Assembly (NCBI RefSeq): GCF_900088535.1
Contig: NZ_LT578417.1
Location: 124,001-188,000, forward strand
DNA: 64,000 nt
DNA from: Cyanobium sp. NIES-981
Lineage (GTDB): Bacteria; Cyanobacteriota; Cyanobacteriia; PCC-6307; Cyanobiaceae
Reading direction: 5' to 3'
Shown here: one piece after another, positions 33,045 to 41,956 of the stretch
How positions within the stretch are numbered: the first letter of the stretch is position 1
Layout of the letters: each line of letters begins with the position of its first letter
Position numbers and translations under genes: made by a program
Notes under the pieces: generated by a model
What the model saw: only the letters and a program-made list of their open reading frames with translations
What the model was told of the DNA's origin: nothing
Databases searched by the model: none

Positions 33045-33900
33045 CCTCCAGCATCACCCGTCAGCGTTACGGGGTCCACGGCGCTGCTGATGACAGGCCT
33101 GGTCAGCCAGGGCGAGGCCCTGGGGAAGGGGCTGGGCCTGCAGCGCCTCCTGGCGGCGGGCATCTTCACCGGCCTGTTCCAGATCGCCTGGGGTGACCTG
33201 TGGCTGACCCACCAGATGCGCTTCCGGTGCCCCAGCCCGTGATGGCCGGTTTCGTCCATGCCCTGGCCATTGGGATCACCACCGCGCTGGCCATTGGCCT
33301 GCGGCTCGATGTGCCCACCGTGGCCTGCCTGGGAACGCTCCCTGCCGGGCTGCCGGTGTTCGTCCAGCCGGGCTGCGCGCTGGTGGGCCAGCCGGTGATG
33401 CATGGGGGCTACGGCGGTCGCACCCGCCTCCTCACCCCGATCTCCGGGGTGAGCCTGCTGGCGATGATCCTCCTGGCCCGCCACTGGCTGACTCGGATCC
33501 CCATGGCCCCCCTGGCGGGGGTGATGACCATGATCGCGATCACCTGATCGCGATCCACGCCGCCAACCGCCGCTCCATCAGAGCGCCCGCCCCATCCCCT
33601 GCAGCGACACCGCCGTGCTGCCGGTCATGGCGATCATCACGGCGGTCATCAAGGTGACCATCACGGTGCTCGCCCACAACCTGGCGATCGGCCTGCTGGC
33701 CGGGTGGCCCTCGCCGGCATCCTGTTCAGCCGCAAGGGGGCCAAGGGGATTGTGGTGGAGTCCCGTCTCGTGAGCGAGCACCATCGCGTCCATCTCGTGA
33801 GCGAGGCCCACATCTGGGACCAGAGCGGGGTCACGGCCCTCGACCGGAGGATCCGCCGGATCAAGCTGGGTGGGCAGCCCGCCGGCGCCCTTCAGGACCA
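33045..33900 (+). pseudogene. Decayed SulP-family anion transporter
   Basis: Pieces of a SulP (sulfate/bicarbonate) permease can be read in shifted frames. Frame A to 33242: TGLFQIAWGDLWLTHQMRF, then a shift near 33221 into frame B: VPQPVMAGFVHALAIG, LDVPTVACLGTLPAGLPVFV, and ISGVSLLAMILLARHWL, with a large internal deletion after GLPVFV. Frame C near 33627 gives MAIITAVIKVTITVLAHNLA, and frame B resumes with LFSRKGAKGI and, after another deletion, AHIWDQSGVTALDRRIRR from the STAS domain. At least three frameshifts and two deletions make it a clear pseudogene. The original anion cannot be told. Confidence 0.87.
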
Positions 33901-33969
33901 ACCCGTCCAGCCCGCAGCCACACTCGGGCGCTGGCCGAGCCAGACTTTCTGTAACGAACCATCACGGCG

Positions 33970-34215
33970 ATGCTCAAGCCGCTCTGGCTGGTGCGTCCCC
34001 GCCCAGACGGGGGCTGCGACTACGTCAGCTTTCAATTCAGTGCCGTCAGCGGCTCTCCCCTGACCGGCTGCGTGGAGATGCGCGAGGGCAGCCATCTCCC
34101 CCCCCAGATGCCCCTGCTGAAGCGGCGCCACCGCCTCAATCCCGATGAGGCAGAGCGCTGCCGCGTGCGACTGGAACAGGAGGGCGGATTCCACTTCAGT
34201 GATCCTCTCTTCTAG
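33970..34215 (+). CDS. Small DUF1651-like protein
   Basis: 81 residues from ATG, soluble, beginning MLKPLWLVRPRPDGG and ending with a helix-strand element (DEAERCRVRLEQEGGFHF). The order W-L-V-x-P, a central strand-turn, P-x-L-K-R-R and a final helix is reminiscent of DUF1651, a family of short picocyanobacterial proteins of unknown function. It follows the SulP remnant by about 70 bases. Confidence 0.55.
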   Translation: MLKPLWLVRPRPDGGCDYVSFQFSAVSGSPLTGCVEMREGSHLPPQMPLLKRRHRLNPDEAERCRVRLEQEGGFHFSDPLF

Positions 34216-34280
34216 CGTCAGCGAACCCCTCCAGCGGCCCAGGCTCGATACGCTCTCTGAAGCCGTGGAGTTTGCCGGCG

Positions 34281-34967
34281 ATGGTGATGCCTGATCCTTC
34301 CGATCCCCAACCTCCGGCGGCCGAGCCCCTGGGACCCTACGAGCGGCTGGGGGTGACCCCGGAGTCGAGCTTCGAGGAGGTGCAGGCCGCCAAGCAGTCC
34401 CGGCTTGACGAGGCCGGCGACGATCCCATGGCCCGCTCCAGGATTGAGGCCGCCTATGACGCCCTGCTGATGGAGCGGCTCAAGCAGCGCCAGCAGGGCC
34501 GGGTGAGCACGGCGGCCCGTACCGCCTCCGCCCGCGAACAGCTGGCACCGCCGCCGCCGCCGCGTGTGGCGATGCCGGCTCTGCCCCAGCTGTCCCTGCC
34601 CAAGGTGGCCCGACCCTCCCTGGGCTGGCCGGCCCTGGAGCTCGCCCAGGGGAACGATCTTGGCCTCGCGCTGGGGGGGTTCGGCCTGCTGCTGGGTCTG
34701 CTGCTCGTGGCGCCGTCGGTGGCGCCGGAGTTTCTTCTGGCCCTGGCCACCGGCTTCACGGTGGTGTGTCTGCAGCGCCGCCGCCGCCGCTTCCTGGCCG
34801 CGGTGGGCTGGGGTTTCGGCCTGCTCACCCTGGGCCTGGTGCTCGGAGGCCTGCTGATGGGAGCCACAGCGTCCGGGTTCCCCCTCGGTCTGCCCCTCAA
34901 TCCGCTGCAGCTGCAGAGCATCCCCGCCATGCTGCTGCTGTTGCTGGCCGCGCTGTTCGTGGCCTGA
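34281..34967 (+). CDS. CPP1-like (DnaJ-like) membrane protein
   Basis: About 228 residues. The J-like domain lies near residues 18-70 (YERLGVTPESSFEEVQAAKQ and RIEAAYDALLMERLKQRQ) but lacks the HPD tripeptide, as in CPP1 (DUF3353). A Pro-rich linker and several membrane helices follow from about residue 130. In plants CPP1 stabilises protochlorophyllide oxidoreductase; a chlorophyll-related chaperone role here is an inference. Start ATG at 34281 or 34287. The stop is eight bases from the convergent hslO. Confidence 0.82.
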   Translation: MVMPDPSDPQPPAAEPLGPYERLGVTPESSFEEVQAAKQSRLDEAGDDPMARSRIEAAYDALLMERLKQRQQGRVSTAARTASAREQLAPPPPPRVAMPALPQLSLPKVARPSLGWPALELAQGNDLGLALGGFGLLLGLLLVAPSVAPEFLLALATGFTVVCLQRRRRRFLAAVGWGFGLLTLGLVLGGLLMGATASGFPLGLPLNPLQLQSIPAMLLLLLAALFVA

Positions 34968-34975
34968 GTCCAGGC

Positions 34976-35914
34976 TCAGCGCAGCATGGGGGAGGCCAGC
35001 TCAGCGATCAGCTCCCCGAGCTCCTCGCCCGGCACCTCGTAGACGGCACTGCAGAAGTGGCAGGTGAGTTCAGCCTTGCCGTCTTCCTGCAGGATGGCGT
35101 TGAGTTCCTCTCTGCCGAGCAGTTTCAGGGCAGCGACACTGCGCTCACGGCTGCAGCGGCAGCGAAACTCCACCGGTTGGCTTTCGGCCGCGTCGCCGAG
35201 GGGCTGGGGGTCCAGATCGGGGAAGATGGCCTGGAGCAGGGTGATCAGATTCCCCTCGCAGGCCTCAAGCTGCCGGCTGAACGATTCCACCTCCCGGCAG
35301 CGGGCCTCCAGCAGAGCCACCAGGGCCGGCTCCCGCGCGGCCTTCGGCAGCACCTGAACGAGCACGCCGCCGCTGCAGCGAACGCCCCGGCTGTCGATCC
35401 GCTCGCCGACGAACACCGCTGAAGGCGTCTGTTCCGAGTGGAGCAGGTAGGAAGCCACGTCATCACCGATGCCGCCGCTCACCAGTTCCACGGTGGAACT
35501 GAACGGTTCGCCGCGGCCCCAGTCCCGCACGACGTGCAGGTAGCCCGTGCCGGTGGCCGTACGGAAGTCGAACTGGCTGGTGCCATCGCCATCCTCCACC
35601 AGATCGAGCTCCAGGCCTGGGTTGCCCACGTAGCCCCGCACCGTGCCGTCCCGGCCTGCATCCACCATCAGCCCCCGCAGGGCGCTGTCGGAGGAAATGC
35701 GCAGATTCACCCGTCCGTGGGCGATCTTCATGGAGCTGGCCAGCAGCAGGCCTGCGCTCATGGCCCGACCCAGCAGGGCCGTGGTGAGAAAGGAGAGCTG
35801 GTGGCGGCTGGCGGCAACCCGGCTGGCCTCGCTGGTGGTGACCGCCACGAGCCGGATCCCTCCACCGGCTGCGGTGGCCCGCACCAACTGGTCGCGTCCT
35901 GGCGGGGCACTCAA
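34976..35914 (-). CDS. hslO: Redox-regulated chaperone Hsp33
   Basis: 312 residues, cytosolic holdase activated by oxidation. The zinc-binding C-terminal switch has the canonical C-x-C (FRCRCS) and C-x-x-C (TCHFC) pairs, around residues 250-290, and the N-terminal domain begins [20 protein letters not shown]. Length is typical. It lies downstream of the ABC ATPase start region on the same strand with a 17-base gap. Confidence 0.93.
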   Translation of the reverse strand: MSAPPGRDQLVRATAAGGGIRLVAVTTSEASRVAASRHQLSFLTTALLGRAMSAGLLLASSMKIAHGRVNLRISSDSALRGLMVDAGRDGTVRGYVGNPGLELDLVEDGDGTSQFDFRTATGTGYLHVVRDWGRGEPFSSTVELVSGGIGDDVASYLLHSEQTPSAVFVGERIDSRGVRCSGGVLVQVLPKAAREPALVALLEARCREVESFSRQLEACEGNLITLLQAIFPDLDPQPLGDAAESQPVEFRCRCSRERSVAALKLLGREELNAILQEDGKAELTCHFCSAVYEVPGEELGELIAELASPMLR

Positions 35915-35931
35915 GATGGGATCAGAACGGC

Positions 35932-36600
35932 TCAGGGCATCGTAAGGAGCCCGGTTGGTGCCGTCGCCTGCGGCGACAGATCCACCAGGTGGCCGTCCTC
36001 GAGCCGCCAGCGGCTGGCGGCCTGCCCATGGAAGAGCTCGGGTTCATGGGTCACCACCAGCACCGCCCGGTCCTCGGCGAGGGCCTGGAGCAGGCCCACG
36101 ATGTCGTCACGCACTGCCCAGTCCAGCCCCGCTGTGGGTTCATCCAGCAGCAACACCCGCGGGTTGCGCAGCAGTTGCACCGCCAGTGCCAGGCGCCGCT
36201 GCTGCCCCCCACTCAGCTGTTCGGGCAGCTGCTGGGGGCCCACTCCCGCCAGGCCCACCAGCTCGAGCACGGCGGCCACCTTCTCCTGCTCCAGGCGGCG
36301 GTGGCCCAGCCGCAGCTCCTGGCCCACGGTGAGCCCGAGGAAATGGCGCTCGGGGAACTGGAACACCAGTCCGCACAGCCAGCGGCGCTGCCTGGCCTTG
36401 AGGGGGTCGCCGTTCCAGAGGATCGTGCCGCGATCGGGATCCGCCAGTCCGCCGATCAGTTCCAGCAGGGTGGTTTTGCCGCCGCCGCTGCGGCCGGCCA
36501 CCAGGCCGATGGCACCCGGAGCCAGCTGCAGATCCACGCTGTTCAGCACGGGCCTGGTCGCCGTGGCCGGTTGGTAGCGGATGCCGCGCAGTTCGAGCAT
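35932..36600 (-). CDS. ABC transporter ATP-binding protein (ECF/CbiO-like)
   Basis: A 222-residue ATPase. Walker [20 protein letters not shown] (about residue 33), Q-loop [13 protein letters not shown], signature [16 protein letters not shown], Walker [12 protein letters not shown] and H-loop VVTHEP are intact. The Q-loop wording [10 protein letters not shown] is typical of energy-coupling-factor ATPases and of the cyanobacterial/plastid NAP14-type subunit. No permease is adjacent. ATG at 36600 is chosen because the frame upstream is non-coding. Substrate unknown. Confidence 0.88.
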   Translation of the reverse strand: MLELRGIRYQPATATRPVLNSVDLQLAPGAIGLVAGRSGGGKTTLLELIGGLADPDRGTILWNGDPLKARQRRWLCGLVFQFPERHFLGLTVGQELRLGHRRLEQEKVAAVLELVGLAGVGPQQLPEQLSGGQQRRLALAVQLLRNPRVLLLDEPTAGLDWAVRDDIVGLLQALAEDRAVLVVTHEPELFHGQAASRWRLEDGHLVDLSPQATAPTGLLTMP

Positions 36601-36678
36601 GGATCCAGCATGCCTGGCAGGGTCCGTGTCGGATAGTGGCCTGATGTTCGAGGCTGCGGCCTGGCCGCACGGTGTGTG

Positions 36679-37143
36679 ATGGAGGTGCGCTTCCGCGAGT
36701 TCGATCCCTTCAATTGCTGGATCTGGCTCCGCTTTTCCCATCCACCGGGGCAGGGGGAGCGGGGTTATGTGGAAACGGCCCTGGACAGCTGGTTCTTTCT
36801 GGGCAAGCTCGGCGGCTTCAATGCCGAGAACCTCCAGGCCCATGAGGAGGGGGCGGAACTCAGCTGGATGGCCTACGACTCCGACGCCGCCGCTGCCGCC
36901 CTGCCGGCCCTGATGCACAACATGGGGCCGATGGAGTACCAGGGTGAGTGGGCCCGCTGCTGGGTGGACCTCGGCACCAGCGATGCCTTCGGCCTCGACG
37001 TGCTGATCAACACCCTGCGCCAGCTGGACAACGATGTGGTGGAGATCACCGAGCTGCTGGTGGGCGGGCTGAACGAGGACTGGCCGATCGAGGAGCAGCC
37101 CGAGACCATGCTGCCGATGCTCGACGGCCTCTCGGAGCGCTGA
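36679..37143 (+). CDS. DUF3531 family protein
   Basis: About 154 residues, soluble and acidic. Characteristic segments: VRFREFDPFNCWIWLRF near the start, ALDSWFFLGKLGGFNAENLQ and GEWARCWVDLGTSDAFGLDV. The family is widespread in cyanobacteria and plastids with no assigned function. rsmE starts eight bases after its stop, so the two are co-transcribed. Diverges from the ABC ATPase gene with a 78-base spacer. Confidence 0.83.
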   Translation: MEVRFREFDPFNCWIWLRFSHPPGQGERGYVETALDSWFFLGKLGGFNAENLQAHEEGAELSWMAYDSDAAAAALPALMHNMGPMEYQGEWARCWVDLGTSDAFGLDVLINTLRQLDNDVVEITELLVGGLNEDWPIEEQPETMLPMLDGLSER

Positions 37144-37151
37144 GCGGTTCG

Positions 37152-37955
37152 GTGAGCCGGGAACTGCGCCGGTTGCTGGTCGATCCGCCCCGGCTGCAGG
37201 CCCCCGGCGGACTCCTGCCGCTGGAGCGCGAGGAACTGCACTACCTGCGGCGGGTGCTGCGGCTGCGCCAGGGGGAGCGTTTCGCCGTGGTGGATGGCTG
37301 CGGCCGTCTCTGGTCGGCCACCATGCCGCAGGATCCGCCGCAGCAGACCCAGGGGGCGCAGCTGGAGCAGCCCCTCGACCAGCCTCTGGTCCGCAGCTCG
37401 CGCCCCACGCCGGCCCTGCGGCTGGCCATCGCGCCGCCGCGCCGCGATCCCGAGGTGCTGCTGCGCATGGCCTGCGAGCTGGGGATCGACCAGTTCCAGT
37501 GGTTGCAGGCCGAGCGCAGCGTGGCCGCCGCCCCGCCCCGCGATGGGCGCCAGCGTTCGGTGCTGCGGGAGGCGATCGAGCAATGCGAGCGGCTCTGGCT
37601 GCCCCGATGCTCAGGGCCGGAGCCTGCTTCGGGGTGGTTCGCCCGCCAGCCGGAGGGGGAGCTGCTGCTGCTGGCCACCACCCGCTGCCCTGCAGCGGTT
37701 CCACTGCTGGAGCTGCTGTTCTCGGCTGCGCCGCAGCGGCTGGCCTCGGTGAGCCTGGCCGTGGGGCCGGAAGGGGGCTGGTCGCCCCAGGAAGAGGCTC
37801 TGGCTCTGGAGACGGGCTGGCGCGCCGTGAGCCTCGGGGACGGCATCCTGCGCAGCTCGACGGCGGTGGTGGCCGCCGCCAGCCTGCTCAGCGCCTGGCG
37901 GCAGAGCCGGCAGCTGAGGCTCAGCTCCGGAACATCTGATCCGCCATCGCCTTGA
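37152..37955 (+). CDS. rsmE: 16S rRNA m3U1498 methyltransferase RsmE
   Basis: 267 residues, SPOUT-class enzyme that methylates N3 of U1498 in 16S rRNA. The N-terminal PUA-like domain has HYLRRVLRLRQGERFAVVDG, and the knot carries SLAVGPEGGWSPQEE and SLGDGILRSSTAVVAAASLL, the SAM-binding loops. GTG at 37152 is chosen, directly after the DUF3531 stop. The 3' end overlaps a convergent hypothetical gene by 35 bases. Confidence 0.9.
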   Translation: MSRELRRLLVDPPRLQAPGGLLPLEREELHYLRRVLRLRQGERFAVVDGCGRLWSATMPQDPPQQTQGAQLEQPLDQPLVRSSRPTPALRLAIAPPRRDPEVLLRMACELGIDQFQWLQAERSVAAAPPRDGRQRSVLREAIEQCERLWLPRCSGPEPASGWFARQPEGELLLLATTRCPAAVPLLELLFSAAPQRLASVSLAVGPEGGWSPQEEALALETGWRAVSLGDGILRSSTAVVAAASLLSAWRQSRQLRLSSGTSDPPSP

Positions 37956-38346
37956 AGGTTCCGAGGTTGGCCCCCGGACGGCGCCGCCCCTGGGGCAGGG
38001 CATTGGCGGGATTGAGGCACTCGGGCGCGAAGGTCACCTGCGAAGGGGGGGGCAGTGCCTCCTGAGCGGCGCGGAGCTCGGCGGCGATCGCCTCGGCGGT
38101 GGTGAGGGCTGGGCTCACCGCCCCGGCCCCTGCGGCCGGTGCGGGCGCGGCAGCCTCGGCGGGCGCGGGGGCCGGGGCTGTCACCGCGCTGCCGCTCTCG
38201 GGTTTGCCCTTGGCCCCGGCGGGCGCTTCGGCAGCCTTCGGGGCGGCGACAGCCACCTGCACGGGCTTGGTTTCCTTGCTGCCTTCACTGCCACTGCCTT
38301 CACCCCCAGTGAGATCGAGAAAGAAGCCCTTGCGCTTGAACACCAT
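37921..38346 (-). CDS. Hypothetical Ala/Pro-rich protein
   Basis: 141 residues. Begins MVFKRKGFFLDLTGGEGSGS, continues through a low-complexity Ala/Pro linker of about 55 residues, and ends with a more conserved-looking part (TFAPECLNPANALPQGRRRP and LGTFKAMADQMFRS). No family recognised and no membrane segment. The 3' end overlaps rsmE by 35 bases. Ends of normal composition around a low-complexity linker suggest a real protein. Confidence 0.55.
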   Translation of the reverse strand: MVFKRKGFFLDLTGGEGSGSEGSKETKPVQVAVAAPKAAEAPAGAKGKPESGSAVTAPAPAPAEAAAPAPAAGAGAVSPALTTAEAIAAELRAAQEALPPPSQVTFAPECLNPANALPQGRRRPGANLGTFKAMADQMFRS

Positions 38347-38459
38347 CGCGGCTCTGGCGGCAACGTCGTGGGGTGATTATCCGCCGGCACCTGCGCCGCA
38401 GCAGCTGGCCTTAGGGCAGTGCAACACACTGGAGGGTCCGTGTCAGGCCTGAGCCGCCC

Positions 38460-39215
38460 GTGTTCGCCCCGCCCCCCCAGGACCCGTCCACCTGGCTGAT
38501 CGCCCTGGCCCTGAATGGCGTGCTGATCACCGCGGCCCGGAGGCTTCCCCTGCTCACTCCGGCGGGGTGGGCCCACGCAGGCGCCCTCGGCACGATCCTC
38601 TGGGGGACTTTGGGCCCCCGGGGCTGGCTGGCGGTGGTGGGCTACCTGGCCCTGGGGTCCCTGGTCACGCGCCTGGGGTTCCGGCGCAAGCAGGAGGCCG
38701 GCCTGGCCGAGGGGCGGGGCGGAAGGCGCGGTCCGGAGAACGTGTGGGGCTCCGCCGCCACCGGCGCGGCCCTGGCCCTGCTCAGCGTGCTGGTGGATCC
38801 GGGCTGGCGGCCGCTGCTGCTGGTGGGCTTCGCGGCCAGTTTCGCCGCCAAGCTGGCCGACACCTTCGGTAGCGAGATCGGCAAGCGCTGGGGCCGCCAC
38901 CCGCTGCTGATCACCAGCCTGCAGGTGGTGCCTGCCGGCACCGAGGGTGCCGTCAGTGTGGAAGGCACCCTCGCCAGCCTCGCCGGCAGCGCCTTGATGG
39001 CCGCCTGGATGGCCGGCCTGGGCCTGCTCCAGGGCTGGGGGCAGGGGCTGCTGGTGACCGCTGTCGGCCTGCTGGCCACCCTCCTGGAGAGCGTGATCGG
39101 CGCCACGGTGCAGTCCCGTTTCGGCTGGTTGACCAACGAGGCGGTGAACGCCGTTCAGACCACCCTCGCCGCCGTGCTGGCCATGGGGGTCTGGCTGGCC
39201 ATCGCCGCCGCCTGA
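38460..39215 (+). CDS. DUF92 membrane protein, VTE6-like phytyl-phosphate kinase
   Basis: 251 residues from GTG, about six membrane helices. The family core FAASFAAKLADTFGSEIGKRWG and VVPAGTEGAVSVEGTLASLAG is present, as in cyanobacterial homologues of Arabidopsis VTE6, which phosphorylates phytyl phosphate for tocopherol and chlorophyll salvage. The kinase role is inferred from family. Its 3' end overlaps the convergent sigma-factor gene by 61 bases, an unusually long overlap. Confidence 0.82.
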   Translation: MFAPPPQDPSTWLIALALNGVLITAARRLPLLTPAGWAHAGALGTILWGTLGPRGWLAVVGYLALGSLVTRLGFRRKQEAGLAEGRGGRRGPENVWGSAATGAALALLSVLVDPGWRPLLLVGFAASFAAKLADTFGSEIGKRWGRHPLLITSLQVVPAGTEGAVSVEGTLASLAGSALMAAWMAGLGLLQGWGQGLLVTAVGLLATLLESVIGATVQSRFGWLTNEAVNAVQTTLAAVLAMGVWLAIAAA

Positions 39216-40030
39216 AGCTCCGCCAGCAGGGCAGCCCCCCGCAGCCGGCAGGCGCGGGCCGGCCTGGCCAGCTCCAGGGCCAGGTCGCTCCAGCTGAGCC
39301 CGTCCAGCCAGTGGCCCTCCACCAGGCGCTGGTCTTCCGGTGTGAGCCGAGCCAGTTGTTCCCTCAGCCAGCGCAGCTGGGGATCCTGGCCGGCCTCGGC
39401 ACAGGGTGGCAGCGCCGTGGCGGGATCGGCCAGTTGCTCCAGGCGGCTGCAGCCGCCCTCGCTGTCGCCGCCGGCCACCGGCGCGTCGAGGCTGCAGAGC
39501 TGGAGGGCGCGGTGCACCCGCCCCGCCTCCTCCAGCTGGAGGACGGTGCAGCCCAGCGCCATGGCCAGCCCCGGGCCATCCGGGGCCGCCAGCCCTGCCG
39601 CCCGCCGCTGCTCCAGCCAGCGCTCGGCCTTCTGGTGCAGTTCCCGCAGGCGCCTCGGCGTCTGGAGCGGCTGCTGCCGATCCCGGCGGTCCTGCAGCAT
39701 CGCCCCCCGCAGGCAGGGCACCACGTAGCTGCTCAGGCTCACCTCGCGGCTGGTGTCAAAGCCCTCCACGGCATGCACGAGAGCCTCGAAACCCACGGAG
39801 CAGAGCTCATCGAAGGGCAGCCCGGTGCGGCGGCTCTCCCGCTGGGCCACCATGCGCACCAGAGCCAGGTTGTTCTCCACCAGGGCATTGCGCCAGCGCA
39901 GCCGCGCCTGCTTCTGCCGGGACTGGCTCAGCCGGCTGAGCAGGGCCCGGTTGTGGGTGCGGAGCCGCCGGGGATCCGGGGTCCGCTCCCAGGGCCGGCC
40001 GGGGGATGGTGCAGCGGAACGGGCGTGCAT
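39155..40030 (-). CDS. Alternative sigma-70 family factor
   Basis: 291 residues. Region 2 is clear: LVENNLALVRMVAQRESRRT, LPFDELCSVGFEALVHAVEGFD (core binding) and SLSSYVVPCLRGAMLQDRRD. A region-3-like stretch (TPRRLRELHQKAERWLEQRR) follows. Region 4 is weak but shows LTPEDQRLVEGHWLDGLSWSDLAL, an HTH-like pattern. This suits a group 2/3 sigma factor used in stress or light responses; the regulon is unknown. ATG at 40030 is chosen because the preceding frame is Pro/Gly-rich. Confidence 0.83.
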   Translation of the reverse strand: MHARSAAPSPGRPWERTPDPRRLRTHNRALLSRLSQSRQKQARLRWRNALVENNLALVRMVAQRESRRTGLPFDELCSVGFEALVHAVEGFDTSREVSLSSYVVPCLRGAMLQDRRDRQQPLQTPRRLRELHQKAERWLEQRRAAGLAAPDGPGLAMALGCTVLQLEEAGRVHRALQLCSLDAPVAGGDSEGGCSRLEQLADPATALPPCAEAGQDPQLRWLREQLARLTPEDQRLVEGHWLDGLSWSDLALELARPARACRLRGAALLAELQAAAMASQTPMASTAARVV

Positions 40031-40083
40031 GGAGGCGGGTGGGAATCCTCTTCCAGGCTCCGCAGCTCCGGTGCCGGCCCCCC

Positions 40084-40779
40084 TCACCCGGGATGGTGAG
40101 TCCCCCTCACCCGATCGGGTGAGCCCGGTGGGGCCAGGGCCGCCCAGCTGGCCAGGGCTGGCCAGGCCGCGACCCTGCCGTGCACCTCCCCATGGCCGCT
40201 GCTGTTGAGGTGAAGGCCATCGGGGCACAGCCAGCGGCGCCAGCCGGGATCGGCCAGCATCGGCCGCAGCAGGGGAAGGAAGGGCACATCGGCCTCCAGG
40301 CAGGCCTGCTCCAGCAGGGCCTCGTAGCGGTGAAGCTGCTCGAGGGAGTACCAGAGCACCTCCGCAAAGGGCATGCGCTCCTCCAGCACCGGCGTCAACC
40401 CCAGCACCAGCACGGGAGCCAGCTCAGCGGCCCGCTGCAGCAGCTGCTGCAGGCCGAACAGGAACCCATCCGGATCGAGCTGGGGCCGCCCGTCCGGTCG
40501 TCCCACCCGGGCGGTGTCATTCACGCCCACCGCCAGCAGGATGCCCTGGGGCCTCTGGCGCCGCAGTTCGCCGCGGCAGCCCACCTCCCGCTCGAGCCGG
40601 GCCGACACCCGGGCCAGTCCATCCCCCCGCACGCCGAGGCCGTACACCACGGGGCCGTCGGGAAGGGCCATCCACTGACGGCGCAGGCGCTCGCACCAGC
40701 CGCCGTGCTCGGGGTCACCCCAGCCATACACCCCGCTGTCGCCGATCACGATCAACTTGCGCGGAACCGGGAGACCCAT
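40084..40779 (-). CDS. SGNH/GDSL-family hydrolase
   Basis: 231 residues. The SGNH blocks are all visible: KLIVIGDSGVYGWGDPEHGGW (block I Ser, near residue 15), YGLGVRGDGLARV (block II Gly), LAVGVNDTAR (block III Asn) and PDGLHLNSSGHGEV (block V Asp-His). No signal peptide, so cytosolic. Substrate is unknown; esterase or lipase-like action is assumed from family. It precedes the sigma-factor gene on the same strand by 53 bases and diverges from mnmH. Confidence 0.9.
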   Translation of the reverse strand: MGLPVPRKLIVIGDSGVYGWGDPEHGGWCERLRRQWMALPDGPVVYGLGVRGDGLARVSARLEREVGCRGELRRQRPQGILLAVGVNDTARVGRPDGRPQLDPDGFLFGLQQLLQRAAELAPVLVLGLTPVLEERMPFAEVLWYSLEQLHRYEALLEQACLEADVPFLPLLRPMLADPGWRRWLCPDGLHLNSSGHGEVHGRVAAWPALASWAALAPPGSPDRVRGTHHPG

Positions 40780-40855
40780 GGACGGGAGCGGGGAGCAGAA
40801 CCGAGTGCGATCCTGCTGCAATCCCTCCCCGGGCCGGCCGGAGAGGATTGGCGGC

Positions 40856-41956
40856 ATGCAACCCCCGTGCCCCATGGCCCTCCGGCAGCCGGTTGAAGCC
40901 TTCCTGGCTGAGCGGGGGCCTCTCCTCGATGTGCGCAGCCCTGCGGAGTTCCGGCAGGGACACATCCCCGGAGCGCGCAACCTGCCGCTGTTCAGTGATG
41001 CCGAGCGGGCCGAGATCGGCACCCTCCACAAGCAGGCGGGCCGGGAGGCCGCCGTGCTGCGGGGCCTGGCCCTGGTGGGCCCTCGCCTGGAGGCGATGGC
41101 GCGCGACCTGGCCGGCATCGCCACGCAGACATCGGGTCTCCCCCTGCGCCTCACCTGCTGGCGGGGGGGCATGCGCAGCGCCAGCGTGGCCTGGCTGGCG
41201 GAGCAGCTCCCCCTCCCCACCCTGCTCCTGGAGGGGGGCTACAAGGCCTTCCGCCGCTGGGTGCTCTGCCGCTTCGACCAACCCTGGCCCCTGCGTCTGC
41301 TCGGGGGGCGCACCGGCACCGGCAAGACCGACCTGCTGCTGGCGCTGGCGGCCCGGGGCGCGGCCGTGGTGGATCTGGAGGGGCTGGCCCACCACCGCGG
41401 CAGCAGCTTCGGCGGTCTGGGTCTGCCGCCCCAGCCCAGCAGCGAGCACTTCGAGAACCGCCTGGCCACCGCCCTCACGGCCCTGGAGGGAGCCGCAGAG
41501 ATCTGGCTGGAGGCCGAGAGTGCCCAGGTGGGGCGTTGCCGCATTCCCACGGCCCTCTGGCGTCAGATGCAGCAGGCCCCCGTGCTGGAGGTGCGCCGTC
41601 CCCTGGAAGAACGGGTGAACCAGCTGGTGCGCATCTACGGGGTGCAGGACCCTGACGCCCTGGCGGAGGCCACCCGCCGCATCGCCCGCCGGCTCGGTCC
41701 CCAGCGCACCGCCGTGGCCCTGGAGGCCATCGCTGCGGCCGACTGGCCCGCCGCCTGCCGCCAGATGCTCGACTACTACGACCGCTGCTACGACCACGAG
41801 CTCAGCGCCCACCCCAGCCAGCCGGTGGAGCTGGGCGGCCTCTGCGCCGAAGCGGCGGCGGCGCTGCTGCTGGAGCGGGGGCTGGTGGATCGGGCGGCCT
41901 TCGGCGATGCCGCTGCCCTCAGCCCGCCAGCAGGCGCCGGCGCAGGCGATCGCTGA
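40856..41956 (+). CDS. mnmH: tRNA 2-selenouridine synthase MnmH (SelU)
   Basis: 366 residues. An N-terminal rhodanese domain (LLDVRSPAEFRQGHIPGARN) bears the active cysteine in LRLTCWRGGMRSAS, and a P-loop domain starts with LGGRTGTGKTDLLLALA near residue 155. MnmH geranylates 2-thiouridine in the tRNA wobble position and replaces S by Se using selenophosphate. The gene converges on an ABC transporter of the putative selenate type with a 38-base overlap. A selD gene is not in the window and would be required. Confidence 0.93.
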   Translation: MQPPCPMALRQPVEAFLAERGPLLDVRSPAEFRQGHIPGARNLPLFSDAERAEIGTLHKQAGREAAVLRGLALVGPRLEAMARDLAGIATQTSGLPLRLTCWRGGMRSASVAWLAEQLPLPTLLLEGGYKAFRRWVLCRFDQPWPLRLLGGRTGTGKTDLLLALAARGAAVVDLEGLAHHRGSSFGGLGLPPQPSSEHFENRLATALTALEGAAEIWLEAESAQVGRCRIPTALWRQMQQAPVLEVRRPLEERVNQLVRIYGVQDPDALAEATRRIARRLGPQRTAVALEAIAAADWPAACRQMLDYYDRCYDHELSAHPSQPVELGGLCAEAAAALLLERGLVDRAAFGDAAALSPPAGAGAGDR

